Below are positions 42,672-55,839 of a stretch of DNA of 64,000 nt, one piece after another. Position numbers and translations under genes: made by a program. The DNA is from Fagopyrum homotropicum (Eukaryota > Streptophyta > Magnoliopsida > Caryophyllales > Polygonaceae). The stretch lies in assembly GCA_033239125.1 (NCBI GenBank), contig BSWB01000003.1, positions 37,029,001 through 37,093,000 of the forward strand. Direction: 5' to 3'. The first letter of the stretch is position 1, and each line of letters opens with the position of its first letter. The notes beneath the pieces were generated by a model. It was given only the letters and a program-made list of their open reading frames with translations. It ran no database searches and was not told the origin of the DNA.

Positions 42672-42689
42672 TGGCGCCGTTGCCGGGGA
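42672..42689 (+). other. Primer-binding site, tRNA-Asp (copy 2)
   Basis: TGGCGCCGTTGCCGGGGA, as in copy 1. Confidence 0.95.
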
Positions 42690-42794
42690 CTTGGTCTAGA
42701 CCGAGCCGGTTGGGGTTGTCTTTCGGGGCACTTGCCCCTGTTTCTACTAACCACTCTACTTGAGTGACTTTCGCAGGTTCTTTTTCTTAGGTTT

Positions 42795-44346
42795 ATGCGA
42801 AGAACCCGCGCTGGGAAGGAAATCGTTCCTTACGATCCCGAACTAGAAAAGACATACAAAAGACGCTTGAAAGAAGCTAAGATGGCCAATCAAGAGAATC
42901 GCGATCTTGAGGCCGAATTGAAGGAGGCATTGGAACAACTACGCCTCAGCAAAGAAGAATTGCGACTGGTAAAGGAAGAAACTCGCGCAAGAATGGAAGC
43001 GATCGAAGCAGATATGGCGACTTTACGGGACCAATATCTACCTCGACCAGCTCCAGTTCCTCGACCGAGGCAGGACCCAGCTCCAGCTGCCCTGACCGAG
43101 ATACTTCCACCTCGGATGCTAGTCCGAGATGCTCTTTTTGCAGGTATTCCACAGACCCTAGGGCAGAGGATGGACCCTAATCAGCAACTGAAGCGTCCAG
43201 GAGTCAACCTAGGTGATCCAGCGGACCATGATTATGAGCTTCGACCGCAAGTTCTTTCCATGATTCGCCAATGCCAGTTTGGAGGGCTAGAGAGGGAATC
43301 TCCGCATCAACATCTACAAAACTATGAGATCTTGATGGAGACCTTGAGACCTTCAAGGTTGGAAAACAACAATTACAAGCTAAGGCCTTTTTACTTGTCC
43401 TTGAAAGATAGAGCGCTTAGTTGGTATCAATCTCTTCCTCCAGGAAAAAACAATACTTGGGAGGAGATGACGACGGAGTTCTTGACTAAATTTTTCCCCC
43501 CTCTAAAACCGCTGAAATGAGAGGGAAGATAAATGCATTCATCATGAAGGACAAAGAGAGTTTGTCCAAGTTATGGGAGAGATTTAAACACATTCTTTTG
43601 GATTGCCCACATCATGGGATTCCAAAGATAGAGTTGTTGGAGATATACTTCAAGGGACTGGACGGAAACACCCAGTTCAACCTTCAACTACTATCCACCG
43701 GCACGTTCATGGACATACCGATTGACAAAGCTTGGGAGTTCATAGAGAAGCAAGCTTTGCACATGGAGAAATATTCCCACCAAGGAGCTGAAGGTGGAGT
43801 TAAAAGAGTCAATGTTCAAGAAGCTCCACCAAACAATGATCAACTCACCTCTTTGAAGAATGATGTGAAGCAATTGAAAGATCTTTTGGTTGCTCAAACA
43901 AAGAAAGAGGAGGAAGGATATCAAAATTCAAGGAACAACGGTTACCGGAACAACAACAACGGTTCCTAAGACAACAACTACAACAACAATAGAGGATCCA
44001 ACAGCAATAATTGGAGGGCAAACAAACAAAATTCGGGTAACCCTTACTCTATCTCCAATTCGAATGACTCCTCTAATCCTTTCTCTCTTCTTCTTCTTCT
44101 TCTTCTTCTTCTTCTTCTACTCCATTGAAGAGCCAGGAGCAAGGATCAAGTTTGTCCCAGCCGGAAAAGAAAGATGCGGTGCTGGAAGCCATCTTGATCA
44201 AGCTCAACTCTATGGAGACATCCATGACTTCATTTTTGAAGGCACAAAAAGCCTTAGAACAACAATTCTTTAACAAGGTGAATGAAGCGCCAAGAGATCT
44301 AGGGAAGCTTCCAGCAAGGACGGAAAGCAACCCCAAGGGACAGATC
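42795..44346 (+). pseudogene. gag: Athila-2b gag, copy 2 (broken)
   Basis: Same layout as copy 1, with the shared one-base insertion near 43499. From there the frame stays open through the gag core to the Asn-rich linker, which is longer than in copy 1 because copy 2 lacks the two indels near 37178 and 37240. It ends at TAA 43967 where copy 1 has TGG (Trp). The CTT run (44086-44118) is longer than in copy 1. The differences show independent decay after the duplication. Confidence 0.9.
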
Positions 44347-46723
44347 ATGGCAATAACGACGAGAAGTGGACTGAAAACTGCAGATCCAGTGCCTCGATCG
44401 ATGTCAGTACAGACGAAGACCACCTCGGTCCAGGCACAGTCGAAGAACACTTCGGCCGAGGTGCCAACCGAGGTTGAGCCACAGAGAGCGTCGGACAAAA
44501 CTGAAGTTTATGTTCCACCTCCTGCATATAAACCACCACTTCTATTCCCCCAGTCAAGGGCCAAAGCACATCTAGACAAGCATTTTGGTAAGTTCCTTGA
44601 CTTGATGAATAAACTACATAATAGCATCCCTTTCCTTGATGCTATTCTAGGGATGCCCGCCTATGGGAAGTTCTTGAAAGAAATTCTATCAAGGAAGAGG
44701 AAGTTGGAAGACTTTGGTGAAGTAAGGATGACATCTAAATCTTCGGAGCTTATTCAAATCATGAAGGAGAAGATGCCACCCAAATTGAGAGATACCGGCT
44801 CATTTTGCATTCCAATTCAAGTTGGGGATGTCACTTGTGAAGCGTTGTGTGATCTAGGAGCCAGCGTGAGCATCATCCCGTTGGAGCTATGTGTAAAGAT
44901 CGGACTTGGAGAGCCCAAGCCGGTGAAGATACGATTGTACATGGCGGACCGCTCCATTACCCATCCCGTGGGCATTTTGGAAGATGTTCCGGTTAAGTTA
45001 GGTAACTTCTATTTACCTATAGACTTTGTTGTGCTTGATATTCCCGAAGATTACCCCATTCCTATCATTCTCGGGAGACCATTTCTAGCAACTTCGGGTT
45101 GCAATGTGGATTGTAAGAACGCCAAGTTAAAATTCAACATTGGCGGAGATGAAGTGGATTTTGCATTACTTGCGGCAATGAAGGGAGAGCAGCTAGGAGA
45201 TGATATCTTGAACATCTATGATGAAGAAGAATCAAGAGAATTAGTGAGCTCTATCCTTATTAAAGATCCACTTGAAAAAGTTATTAGCTTTAGCTTAATG
45301 GAGGAAGGTATAGATGTTTCTTGTGATGCAGATATATGGAGATTAAAGGCACTGGAAGAAGATCCAAGAGCGAAAACTGAAAGACTAATCCAAGAGAAGA
45401 AGATCTCTAGTTTCGGTCCCAGTTGCAGTACCTCGACCGAGGCACTTTCTGGACCAAGCGAGGTGTTCTTGACTGAAGAACATCTCGGTCACCCTCTCTG
45501 TACCTCGACCGAGGTCAAAAGCGAGATGATGTCAATTGAGAATAACAAACCTCTTACTCCCTTTTCTGACATTCATCCTCAGTTGGTGGAAAACTCTCTC
45601 CACCAAATTTCTGATAATAAAGGACCTTGGTATGCTGACATTGTTAACTATCTTGTTTGCCAAGAAATACCACCCGGATTGACGTACGCTCAAAGGAAGA
45701 AATTCTTCAAGGATGCACACCATTACTACTGGGATGAACCTCTGCTATTCAAGAGAGGTCCGGATAGGATGCTTCGTTGATGCATTCCGGAAGATGAAGT
45801 TAATAGTTTCATACGGCATTGTCACTCACTTCCTTGTGGATGGTATGCTAGCGCTCACAAAACGTGCGCCAAGGTATTACGTTCCAGTTTCTTTTGGCCT
45901 ACATTATTTAAGGATGTGCAATCGTTTGTTGTTTCTTGTGATGCATGCCAAAGAACAGGGAACTTATCTAGGAGGAACGAGATGCCACTCAATAACATAC
46001 AAGAGGTTGAGATCTTTGATTTATGGGGAGTAGATTTCATGGGACCTTTCCCATTATCCGGAGGAAACTTCTACATTCTCCTAGCTGTCGACTACGTCTC
46101 TAGATGGGTTGAAGCCATTGCCTCTCCCACTAATGACGTCATGGTGGTTGTGAAGTTCTTTAACAAGACTATCTTTCCACGTTTTGGGACTCCACGCATC
46201 ATCATCAGCGATGGAGGGACACATTTCATAAACCGGAAGTTTAAGGCACTTCTATCAAAGTATGGGGTGACCCACAAGGTAGCAACCCCTTATCACCCTC
46301 AAACTAGTGGGCAGGTCGAGATCTCAAATAGAGAAATTAAAGCAATCTTGGAGAAGACCGTCTCTAGGACGAGGAAGGATTGGTCCATGAAGTTGGACGA
46401 CGCTCTTTGGGCTTACAGGACCGCATTCAAGACTCCCATTGGTAACACCCCTTATAATTTGGTATATGGGAAGTCTTGTCATTTGCCCGTTGAGTTAGAA
46501 CACAAGGCATATTGGGCAATCAAATGGTTGAACTTCGACATCAAGGAAGCCTGTGAGAAGCGGCTATTGGATATCAATGAGCTAGAGGAGCTGCATTTGA
46601 ACGCTTATGAGAATGCCAAGATCTATAAAGAAAGGACGAAGAAATGGCATGACAAGCGTATCATCCCTAAGGAGCTCAAAGAAGGAGACTTAGTTCTACT
46701 CTTCAACTTCCGCCTCCGCCTCT
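44347..46723 (+). pseudogene. pol: Athila-2b protease-integrase without RT and RNase H, copy 2
   Basis: Same structure as copy 1: MAITTRSG start, protease DLGASVS, in-frame direct join to integrase, shared TGA at 45778 and complete DDE core. It is truncated at CCTCT where the Athila-1b LTR starts (46724). Only a few residues differ from copy 1 (for example PLLFPQ for PLPFPQ, DTGSFC for DPGSFC, NDVMVVV for NDAMVVV). The missing integrase C-terminus, stem-loop and env-like ORF should follow the Athila-1b 3' LTR outside the window. Confidence 0.93.
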
Positions 46724-48408
46724 TGTTAGCATGAAATATTGTGATATTCTAGGCACTTTTTCAAGTTGTTTTTCATCCATTATAGTGTTCATTGATAAGG
46801 CATTGACGCAATTGTTAGCTAGTTTGTCTACATTGTCGATATAGAGGTCTACATAAGCTGTGTTGATTATAGGTGAATAAGAGCTAAAACCGAACCAATT
46901 GGGAGAGAAAGGAGATGATTTGAGCACATCCAAGGATTGAGAACACATCAAAGAAGCCAAGGGAGATGCTAGGATGAGCAATGGCACGAAACAAAGGAAA
47001 CCACAAGCAATTTTCACTTCCACGCTCTAAAATACGGTTGTAGAGAAGTCCACGCCCAAAACCACGGACGTGGATCTTGGCAACATGAACGTGGAGTATT
47101 TCAGAGAGTTACACGGTATAAAGTAAGGTCGTGGAAATTGTGAAGAACCGCAATCCACTTCCACGCTCTAAACCACGGCCGTGGAACTCCATGAAACCGT
47201 GATTTAGGCAATCTTTTGACGAATAAAATATTGACATATCATTTACGTATATGTGCCGGACGGTTATTTTATCCTTCCTTATAAAAGGGCTGAAGGAGGG
47301 AGAATTCGGGACCTTCGCTTATGCTCGCTTACACGTGCCTAGGGTTTCATTGGACGTACGGAGAGTTTGCATTTTTGCAACGGAGATTTACGAAGGCTTG
47401 AAGATTTGAAAGTTGTGTGTGGCGGAAGTTGCGCCTTTTATTCCTAGGTTTGATTAGAAAACGGATTGACATCCCGTTCTTCATTCTTATCAAGGATAGT
47501 TATTGGTCTATGTTTATTCCAAATCTGATATACATTATTAACCTTGCTTGTGGATTTCATATTGATTTGAGATTTATTGAAGGTTTTCGAAGGTTTTCAT
47601 CTTTCATTCTTCTTAATCTTGAATTTGATATTATAATGACTGTTATTGGCTAAAACCCTTTAGCAATTCTAAGGTGAAGGGTTAATAGTTGTGGCTTAGA
47701 TGATGATAGATCGATCGTAAGCAGATTGGACCCTGAGAATTAGAGAGATTTCGCCGACGCCCAAAATCACGGTTTGTTCGTGAGGTTCCACGGCCGTGGA
47801 ACTCAAGATCTACCCGTAATTTGTACCAGTTTACGAACCTTGCTTTTACTTTAATCCAAGGTTGAAGGTTATCTTTAATCTAGTCTAGACTTGTCTTTTC
47901 TAGGTAGTAGTGAAGCCTCAACAACCTCTACTTCGATTTCGAGTGTCACAACCTTAATCGGTTTAGTTAGTCTTGATCCTTGGGTTGCAAGTTTGGGTAT
48001 TTGAGACTAATTCTTGTCTTTAGATCCTTTCTATACTGAAGCCTCAACAACCTTTATAGAGAGTGCCTTTAGATAAGTCATATAAAGCCTTGGAACTTCA
48101 CCGTACATAGGTTTACCTTAGCATACCTTTGCAACTCTTAACTCTGTCCTTATATCTTTAGTATATCTTGAATCGATTACCACAACTGGATACCTGGATC
48201 TTTAGGGTTGTTGTTTTCCCAATATACTTGAAAAGCTTACCTTTTACTTGCTTGACAACTTATAATTGAATTTGTTCTCCCCAAATCCCTGTGTTCGATA
48301 CTTTGGAATTCTTGCTTAACTACGCCGATCCGTACACTATGGGTTCGCTTGCTTGATTCTATTTTTATAAATTTAAAGCTTATTTGCACGCATGCTAAGT
48401 GGTGAACA
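46724..48408 (+). repeat. 5' LTR of Athila-1b
   Basis: It starts TGTTAGCATG and ends GTGAACA, 1,685 bp. Perfect CCACGGCCGTGG occurs in U3 (47173-47184) and downstream of the TATA box (47788-47799). It differs from the Athila-1a LTR at many sites, so the two are distinct subfamilies. The TATA box is at 47280-47287. Confidence 0.93.
47280..47287 (+). promoter_or_regulatory. TATA box of Athila-1b LTR
   Basis: TATAAAAG, about 1,254 bp upstream of the gag ATG. A palindrome array (47025-47205) precedes it. Confidence 0.78.
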
Positions 48409-48414
48409 AGTTTT

Positions 48415-48433
48415 TGGCGCCGTTGCCGGGGAT
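48415..48433 (+). other. Primer-binding site, tRNA-Asp (Athila-1b)
   Basis: TGGCGCCGTTGCCGGGGAT, 19-nt match, six bases after the LTR end. Confidence 0.95.
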
Positions 48434-48533
48434 TTGGTTTAGGCCTAATTCGGTTACCGGTTTTCAAGCTTGGGAGCTTGCTCTTGTTATTTGATATCTC
48501 TTTTGAGTGATATTTGCAGGTTACTTTAGGTAT

Positions 48534-50227
48534 ATGCGCTGGTCTAGGAACGACAAGGACCTCTTACTTCTTGATCAAGAACTTGAGAAGACTTTGAGGA
48601 AGAAACTGAAAGAAAGGAAGATGGCTGAAGAAAAGGAGCGGGATTATCAAACAGAGTTAGCGGATTCCGAAGCTCAACTTAGATGGAGCGAGAAGACTCG
48701 CAAGGAAGAATCGGACCGTCATCAATCAAAAATTGATGAGCTATCGGATATGATGTTTCAAATGAGGCTGGAATTAAGCGACCTCAATAAGAAGGAGAGG
48801 AGGAAACTAACAAGATCGGTTAGAGCCAACTCATCCGATGAGGATAGCGGCTCCTCCATGCCATCTTTTGAAGACCTTAACCCGACGGTTAACATGAATC
48901 CATTTAATCCAAGAAAAAGACCGGCTACCAACTACCGTGTCCCGGCTGGGGGCGCGCGAGCCGCTCGTGTGGAAGAAGAGCCAAGAACTCTTGGCCAAAG
49001 GATGGATCCAATTCAGCAACCACGCCGCCTAGGTGTGAACTTTGATGCTGATGATATGCAAGGGTTTAGCTTCAACCCACAAGTTATTACCATCGTTTGC
49101 CAAAGCCAGTTTGGAGGAACGAGTAGCGAATCTCCACATCAACATTTGCAATATTTTGAGATCTTAATGGAGTTAATGAAGTCAAAGAACGCAACCACCA
49201 ACAACTACAAGATCAAGCCATTCTTCTTCTCCTTGAAAGGGAAAGCTTTATCTTGGTATCAAGCTCTTCCAAATGGAAGACTCAACACATGGGAGGATCT
49301 TTCTTCAGAGTTCCTCACCAAATTCTTTCCGCCATCTAAAACGGCGGAATTGAGAGGTAAGATTAATGCATTTTCTATGAGATCTAATGAAAGTTTGTTT
49401 CAATCTTGGGAAAGATTTCAGGATTTACTATTGGATTCCCACACCATGGCATTTCCAAGTTGGAGCTATTGGAGATATACTATAAGGGGCTGGATATGGA
49501 AACACAATTCAAGCTCCAATCCCTTTCATGTGGTACATTCATGGACATGAGGGAAGATGACGCTTGGGACTTCATTGAGAAGCAAGCCCGAGTCATTGAG
49601 AAGTATTCTCTCCGGAAAGTAGAAGTGAACCATGTAGAGCAAGGAGAAAAGCTATCACAAGCTGCTCAAACTCAAATCTTTTCTCTCAATACCGAGATTA
49701 AAGAATTGAAGAAAGCCATTAAAACCAACTTTCCAAAGCAAAAGGGTCAAGATGTGGGTTATTTGGGAAACAACAATAACCACAATGGGAATGAGAATAC
49801 AAACCGCAACAACCGGAACAATTGGAACAACAACAACAACAACCGGAATAACAATTGGAACAACAATAGGGGTTCAAACAACAACAATTGGCGTTCCAAC
49901 CAACAACACAATTCCGGTAATTCTTATCCCAATTCAGGAAATTCACTAACTCCACCTCCTTCTTCTTCCATTCCTTTGAAAAGTCAGGAACAAGCATCTA
50001 ATAGTGGAAGCACTTCGGGGAAAGAGAAGCCCGATCCCATGTTGGAAACAATTTTAAGAAAGCTTCAAGGATTGGAGAGTCACATCATTAAAGTCGATGA
50101 TCACATTACTAAGGTTGATAAAGCCCAAAAGAGATTGGAAAAGCAAATGTTTAGCCATGCTGAGGAAGTTCCTAGGAATCAAGGAAAACTTCCAGGAAAG
50201 ACGGAGGATAACCCAAAAGGAAGGGTG
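48534..50227 (+). pseudogene. gag: Athila-1b gag (one frameshift)
   Basis: The least damaged type-1 gag. The ATG at 48534 (MRWSRNDKDLL) follows a short leader. A charged coiled-coil-like region comes first (~15-115), then a linker with TLGQRMDP that is deleted in Athila-1a, the gag core (FFFSLKGKALSWYQALP; LTKFFPPSK) and an Asn-rich linker (49770-49900). A single base is missing near 49438, shifting the frame inside the LLLDCPHHG motif; the rest reads through in the next frame to PKGRVMAITTRSG. It has no zinc knuckle. It is the best local reference for where Athila-1a lost sequence. Confidence 0.92.
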
Positions 50228-52616
50228 ATGGCTATCACAACTAGGAGCGGAGCAACAACCACCGACCCGTAACCTAAGTTTGTGGAAGTTCCCGTCGAGA
50301 AGGAGAAAGAGAAGGGGAAGAAGAAGGAAGACATCTACATTCCTCCTCCAGCTTTCAAACCTCCCCTACCATTCCCACAATCTAGAGCAAGAGCGCGTCT
50401 AGACAAGCAATTTGGTAAGTTTATTGAACTCATGAGCAAACTGCATATTAATATACCTTTCATTGATGCAATTGTAGATATGCCAGCTTATGGGAAGTTC
50501 TTAAAGGAGATCCTCTCTAACAAAAGGAAATTAGAGGATTTTGGAGAGGTCAAGATGAGTTCGGATTCATCGGATCTCATCAAGACAACGAAGGAAAAGA
50601 TGCCCCCAGAGCTGAAGGATCCGGGGTCGTTTTGTATTCCCATAGGAGTGGGAGATATCACATATGATGCATTATGTGATTTAGGAGCAAGCGTGAGCAT
50701 CATTCCGCTTGCCTTATGCAGGAAGATCGGTTTAGGCGAACCTAAACCGGTGAAGATGACGTTATACATGGCGGATCGATCCATAACTCGTCCCGTCGGC
50801 ATAGTTAAAGACGTCCCGGTCAAGCTTGGTAAGTTCTATGTTCCTATAGATTTTGTTGTGCTTGACATTCCTGTAGATAGTCCGGTCCCGATCATACTCG
50901 GAAGACCGTTTCTTGCAACATCCGGTTGTATGGTTGATTGCAAGAATGCTAGACTCGCCTTCGACATAGGAGAAGAAAAGGTAGAGTTCATTCTCTCCAC
51001 TTTGGTGAAGGAACCAACTTTTGACGAAGATATATTCAACATCCATGACGAAGAGCTATCTAGAGAGGAGGTAAGTTCGATTCTCTTCAAAGATCCCTTG
51101 CAAAAGGTTATCTCTATGAGTATTATGGATATAGGGGAAGAAGAGGAATGCAATGAAGAAATTGAAGCTTTAGAGAAGCAAAAAGAAGTGTATAAAGAAG
51201 AATTTGAGAAACTCTACGATGGGTCAGAGAACGTAAGAAATCACGGCCAGTCGTGCTATTCCACGGCCGTGGAATCCACAACATGACCGTAATTAGCTAT
51301 TCAGAGGACTCCAGTAAGTTACACGACCAAAACCACGGCCATGGAGGAAACAGGGGAGCCGTAATTTTGGGTGAATCTGACGGAAATTGTGTTTTCTCCG
51401 CCACTTCTTTTGATTCTTCTCCAACATCTTCTACATCCTTAGACACTTCTAAGGAAACATTAGACACTCCTCAAGAGCCATTAGAGAGTGCTATTGTGAT
51501 GGAATTGAAGCCACTTCCCGCACATCTAAGGTACGCATTTCTAGGACCTAATTCTACCTTTCCAGTAATTGTTAGTTTCGATTTGAGTATAGATGAACAT
51601 AGTAAGCTTATGGTTGTTCCTAAGAAACATAGGAAAGCCTTAGGGTACACTATAGAGGATCTCGTAGGAATCAAACCTTCACTATGCATGCATAAGATCC
51701 TAATGGAAGAAGACTTTAGAACTTCGCAACAACCTCAAAGGCAGTTAAATCCGACGATGAAGGAGGTTGTCAAGAAAAAAAATTCTTAAACTACTTGATG
51801 CAGGTATCATCTATCCTATCTCCGATAGCAAATGGGTGAGTCCCGTACGTCTGGTTCCAAAGAAAAGAGGAATGACGGTCATTACTAACAAGAACAATGA
51901 GCTCATTCTACGCGAACCGTTACAGGATGGAGGATGTGCATAGACTACCGCATGCTAAACAACGCAACAAGGAAGGATCACTTCCCACTACCCTTCATCG
52001 ACCAAATGCTTGAAAGGTTAGCACAACACTCACACTTTTGCTATCTTGACGGTTATAGTGGTTTCTTTCAGATCCCGATACATCCGGACGATCAAGAGAA
52101 GACCACATTCACGTGCCCGTGGGGTACGTTTGCTTATAGGAGAATGCCGTTTGGGCTTTGCAACGCCCCAGCCACCTTTCAAAGGTGCATTATGGCTATC
52201 TTCTCGGAGTACATAGAGGAGATCATGGAGGTTTTTATGGATGATTTTTCTATTTATGGTTCCTCTTTCGATAACTGTCTTTCTAACCTTGATCTTGTAC
52301 TACAAAGGTGTGAAGACACTAACCTAGTTCTTAATTGGGAGAAGTGTCAATTTATGGTGAAAGAAGGCATTGTATTAGGACACTTAATCTCTAGTAGAGA
52401 GATTGAAGTGGATAAGGCTAAGACAGACTATAGAAAAGCTTCCTCCTCCAACTTCGGTGAAAGGGATAAGAAGTTTTCTAGAACATGCTGGATTTTATAG
52501 ATGTTTTATAAAAGACTTCTCTAAGATATCAAAGCCGCTTACTAATCTATTGATGAAGGATGCAGTTTTTGATTTTTTGCAGGAATGTTTAGATGCGTTT
52601 AATAAGATTCGGGAAG
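50228..52616 (+). pseudogene. pol: Athila-1b protease and RT (broken)
   Basis: The start is MAITTRSGATTT. TAA at 50270 replaces a Gln codon. Protease has DLGASVS and ILGRPFLATSG. The linker contains a perfect type-1 palindrome (51261-51272) and a TGA at 51284. RT starts LPAHLRYAFLG; an extra A in an A-run near 51778 and a lost base near 51909 shift the frame. The RT palm has PFGLCNAPATF and the FMDD catalytic motif. Another lost base lies near 52423. It ends at GATTCGGGAAG where Athila-2c is inserted; the matching Athila-1a position is about 12037. Confidence 0.9.
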
Positions 52617-54379
52617 TGTTCGCTCCAAACGGTGTGTACAAGCTTTAAATTTATAACCCTAGACGTAAGCTTAAAACAAGGATGCGAACCCGCAGTGTAC
52701 GGGTCAATCGTAGTAAAAAGCAAGGAATTCCAGGGGTCGATCACAGGGACTTAGTGAAACAAAGTCCAATTACGGTATGCTTTAGCAATTACTAACCACA
52801 AAGCAATTAAAACAATCAAAGATGATAAAAAGTCAATAAAGGAAATATGCAATTCTAGGGATTAAAGCATCTATTTGTGGTTCCAACTCAATATCTAAGG
52901 ATAAGCGGACAAAACTGAGATTTTTGCATAGGAAAGGTGTTACTAAAGTGGAATAGATCACCGGGTAAGTCTCACTACTCACTAATCCAAAACCGTAACT
53001 CCTATTACCGGGTAAGTCTCAAGGAATCAAGATAAAGAACTATAACCTCAAACTAACACACCATCTAAGGGAATAGAATCAACCTTTACCGGGTAAGTCT
53101 CAGGCTAACTCACAAAGATGGGATGAAAGCACACTCAAACCCCAATAAAGGATAAACCTTTATTACCTACACTTATGATCTTAGGTAAACAAACTAAGGA
53201 ATTACCGGGTAAGTCTCATCCTAGGCTTGCATTGAACCAAGAAAGGTGTAATAAGAATAGGATTTGGCAAACTCTAACACTTAACTCTCAGTTTCGGATC
53301 AGATAAGTCACCTCGGTCTGAAGAATTCCACCCCGGCCGAGATGTTCATCGACTGAGCGAGATGCTTAGGGTTAAGGTTAAAGACTCGAACTTTCAGGGT
53401 CCCACTATGATTAAGATCATTCTATCATTGTTTTTCCCACAACCTTCAGCCAATCACCCTAGAATCACACAAAGAGATTAGCCACTCATCATCATGAAAG
53501 TATTAATCAAGTATATGGGAAGAAAGTGAATATTTGAACAAGAAGAATTTAATGAAAATACTTCAATAACTGAATCAAATATCACAACAAAGCGTTCCTT
53601 GGATAGAAATCCAACAAAGCAAGACAACAAGGAAGGGAATCTAAGATAATCTTACAAAAAAACCCTTCAAAAGCTATAAAAGCAACAATCTTCCTTCTTC
53701 AACCTTCAAAAAGGTTCTTCAAATCTCCCAACTGGAGTATGGCTGATGTGGTGTATTAGGTGTAAGCAAGGTGATAGCGGATGTCTAAGCACGATCGGAT
53801 TTGTGGAAAATCCGACCCTTTTTATAGGAAAATTACTCTCCAAAGATAAGATATCTTAGAAAGATCTCTTCCAATAAAAATAGGTAAAATATTTGATCTA
53901 GCATATCTTCTTCCTTCCAGGAGCCAAGCCCAAAAATATAAGATCTCTTTCCAAAGATAAAAGATCTCAGCCAAGAATAAAATATTCTCGCCGCGTCCCA
54001 GGTGTTCGCCTCGGTCGAGTCGACTTCTTTGGATCACCTCGGTCGAGGTGAATCTGTGATCAACCGAGGTGAGTCACAACTGAATGTGAAATCTCTCAAA
54101 TCGGGTCCAAAGTGAATCTCTAATCCATGGCTATGCTTCCTGGATGGTTCCTTATGTTCCCGAATGTAGCTCCAATGACTCCGTAGCTCCTTTTGCTCCT
54201 TTTTGATGCAAAACGTGCCATTTTACCTACGATTACAACAAAACTAGGTGTAGACCTCGATTCCCGCAAAGGTAGATGCAATGGTAATATAATCACATAT
54301 TATACATACAAACATGCAGATTATTGAAGATAAAACGTCCAAATAAACCTCAAAAAATATACCATAATTCATGCTATCA
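52617..54379 (-). repeat. 3' LTR of Athila-2c
   Basis: On the minus strand it starts TGATAGCATGAATTATGG (54379) and ends GGAGCGAACA (52617), 1,763 bp. TATA box at 53817-53826, type-2 palindromes upstream (plus 54010-54070), and GAGACTTACCCGGT-type repeats at about 52960-53220. Confidence 0.93.
53817..53826 (-). promoter_or_regulatory. TATA box of Athila-2c LTR
   Basis: The minus strand reads TATAAAAAGG, in the same LTR position as in 2a and 2b. Confidence 0.72.
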
Positions 54380-55839
54380 AAATACCCCATACTTAGCCCT
54401 TGCTTGTCCCCAAGCAAGTTCCGCATATAAAAGGAAAGATAGAATGGATTATAAGTCAATAAAGTTAATGAAAAGCCTTTCAAAACATTTTTATGGTGTG
54501 CAACAATCATAGATCACTCTATGAAAATACTTCATGGAATTTAAAATCAAAATATAATCAAAACAATTTATAAATATAAGAAAGTTGTTCATCTTTCTAT
54601 AAAATCATAGAATGCATAATAAGTCATCATTATCGAAATTAATCATGCATAATCCGGTTTAAACCACTAAGTCAATCAACAAGCTCGAGGTCTCAAGGGC
54701 TTCCTAAAAGAAAGGTCAAGAAACGTGTAGGGTAGGGATGTGTGTAAGGTAATGTGGTGCTAGAATCCGGGAAAAGGATATACTTCACTTTCACTTTGAC
54801 TTTCAACATCTTCCACCAATAAGCTTTGCATATTTCACACTTTTTCTTTTACTTTACTTTTTGGGATGCATGGACAGAGGTGCACAATAACCGAAGCCTA
54901 GGAAATCAGCAATCATCAATTTCTTGAGATGCATCAAACCCTTGATGCACATACCATGACCCGTTAGGAATATCGCTCAATCCGACTTTGGCAAGACACA
55001 AACACCCGGCTATGTGAATGGTGCCGACTTACTAATCATCATGATTGACTTCCCCAAACCTATTATTACTTTCTAACACTTTCACTTCCAGCCAACTTCT
55101 CAACTTTAACTTCACTTTCTTTCACCACTTCGCTTGCTTCCAAATTCCCGGATAGGTAAAGGGAGGCAAAATGTATATGAGAGTTTAAGCATGATCTAGA
55201 AGAAGAAGAGAGAAGAATGAATTGCCTTGGTCTTTCCAGGAAGAAAGTGAGAGAACTCATAATGTGGTGTCAACCTTCAAATTCAACATAATTTAGACAA
55301 AAACAAAGTATTAAACATGCCAAAAATTTCAAACAAAGCATTTAGCAACTTAAACATATTATAAAACCTTTCAAACACATAAAGATTTCAAAACCAGTCA
55401 GTAACCAAGATCTTCACTGAGATCATATCCAGATAAGAATCACAAAAAATCGTTTTCGAAAACTCTCAGTTAACCCACCTCGGTCGACGTGTTCTTAGGT
55501 CAACCGAGGTGAAACACCTCGTTCGGCCAGAACTGCCCCGGTCGAGGTCAAAATTTTTTTTTCAAAAACCAGTTTTTTTTTTTCAGTTACGACGTTTTTC
55601 TCAATCAAATAACCTGTAAGTATGCATGTAGTCTCAGATAAACACATAGAAGCAAACTGAAGCATAAATATAAATATCCGATCAAGTGGAGTCATACATC
55701 ACATAATTGTCAAATAATACACAAATACCCCATACTTGGGACACACTGTCCCAATAGGTCAAAATAAGTCTAAGGAATAAAATACTCACCGGATAATAAG
55801 CTGAAATGCATAAAAATAAGAAAGAAAATCTTGCAGCTC
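54380..55839 (-). other. 3' UTR of Athila-2c
   Basis: No gene. The conserved 3' UTR block lies at 54866-55165. A type-2 palindrome group (55479-55552) with CACCTCGGTCGACGTG and CCCGGTCGAGGTC lies nearer the env-like stop. Confidence 0.75.

Larger units (their letters stand above)
41701..48300 (+). repeat. 6.6-kb tandem duplication, copy 2
   Basis: Head-to-tail copy of 35101-41700. Beyond 48300 it continues into the rest of the type-1 LTR, so this copy lies next to the original Athila-1b. In the stretch 36421-36720 versus 43021-43320 I count four substitutions. Confidence 0.95.

Noticed and set aside
7179..48433. Five matches to the tRNA-Asp 3' end, possibly tRNA genes
   Set aside because: Only the 18-19 nt complementary to the 3' end are present, each right behind an LTR end; no cloverleaf. 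They are primer-binding sites.
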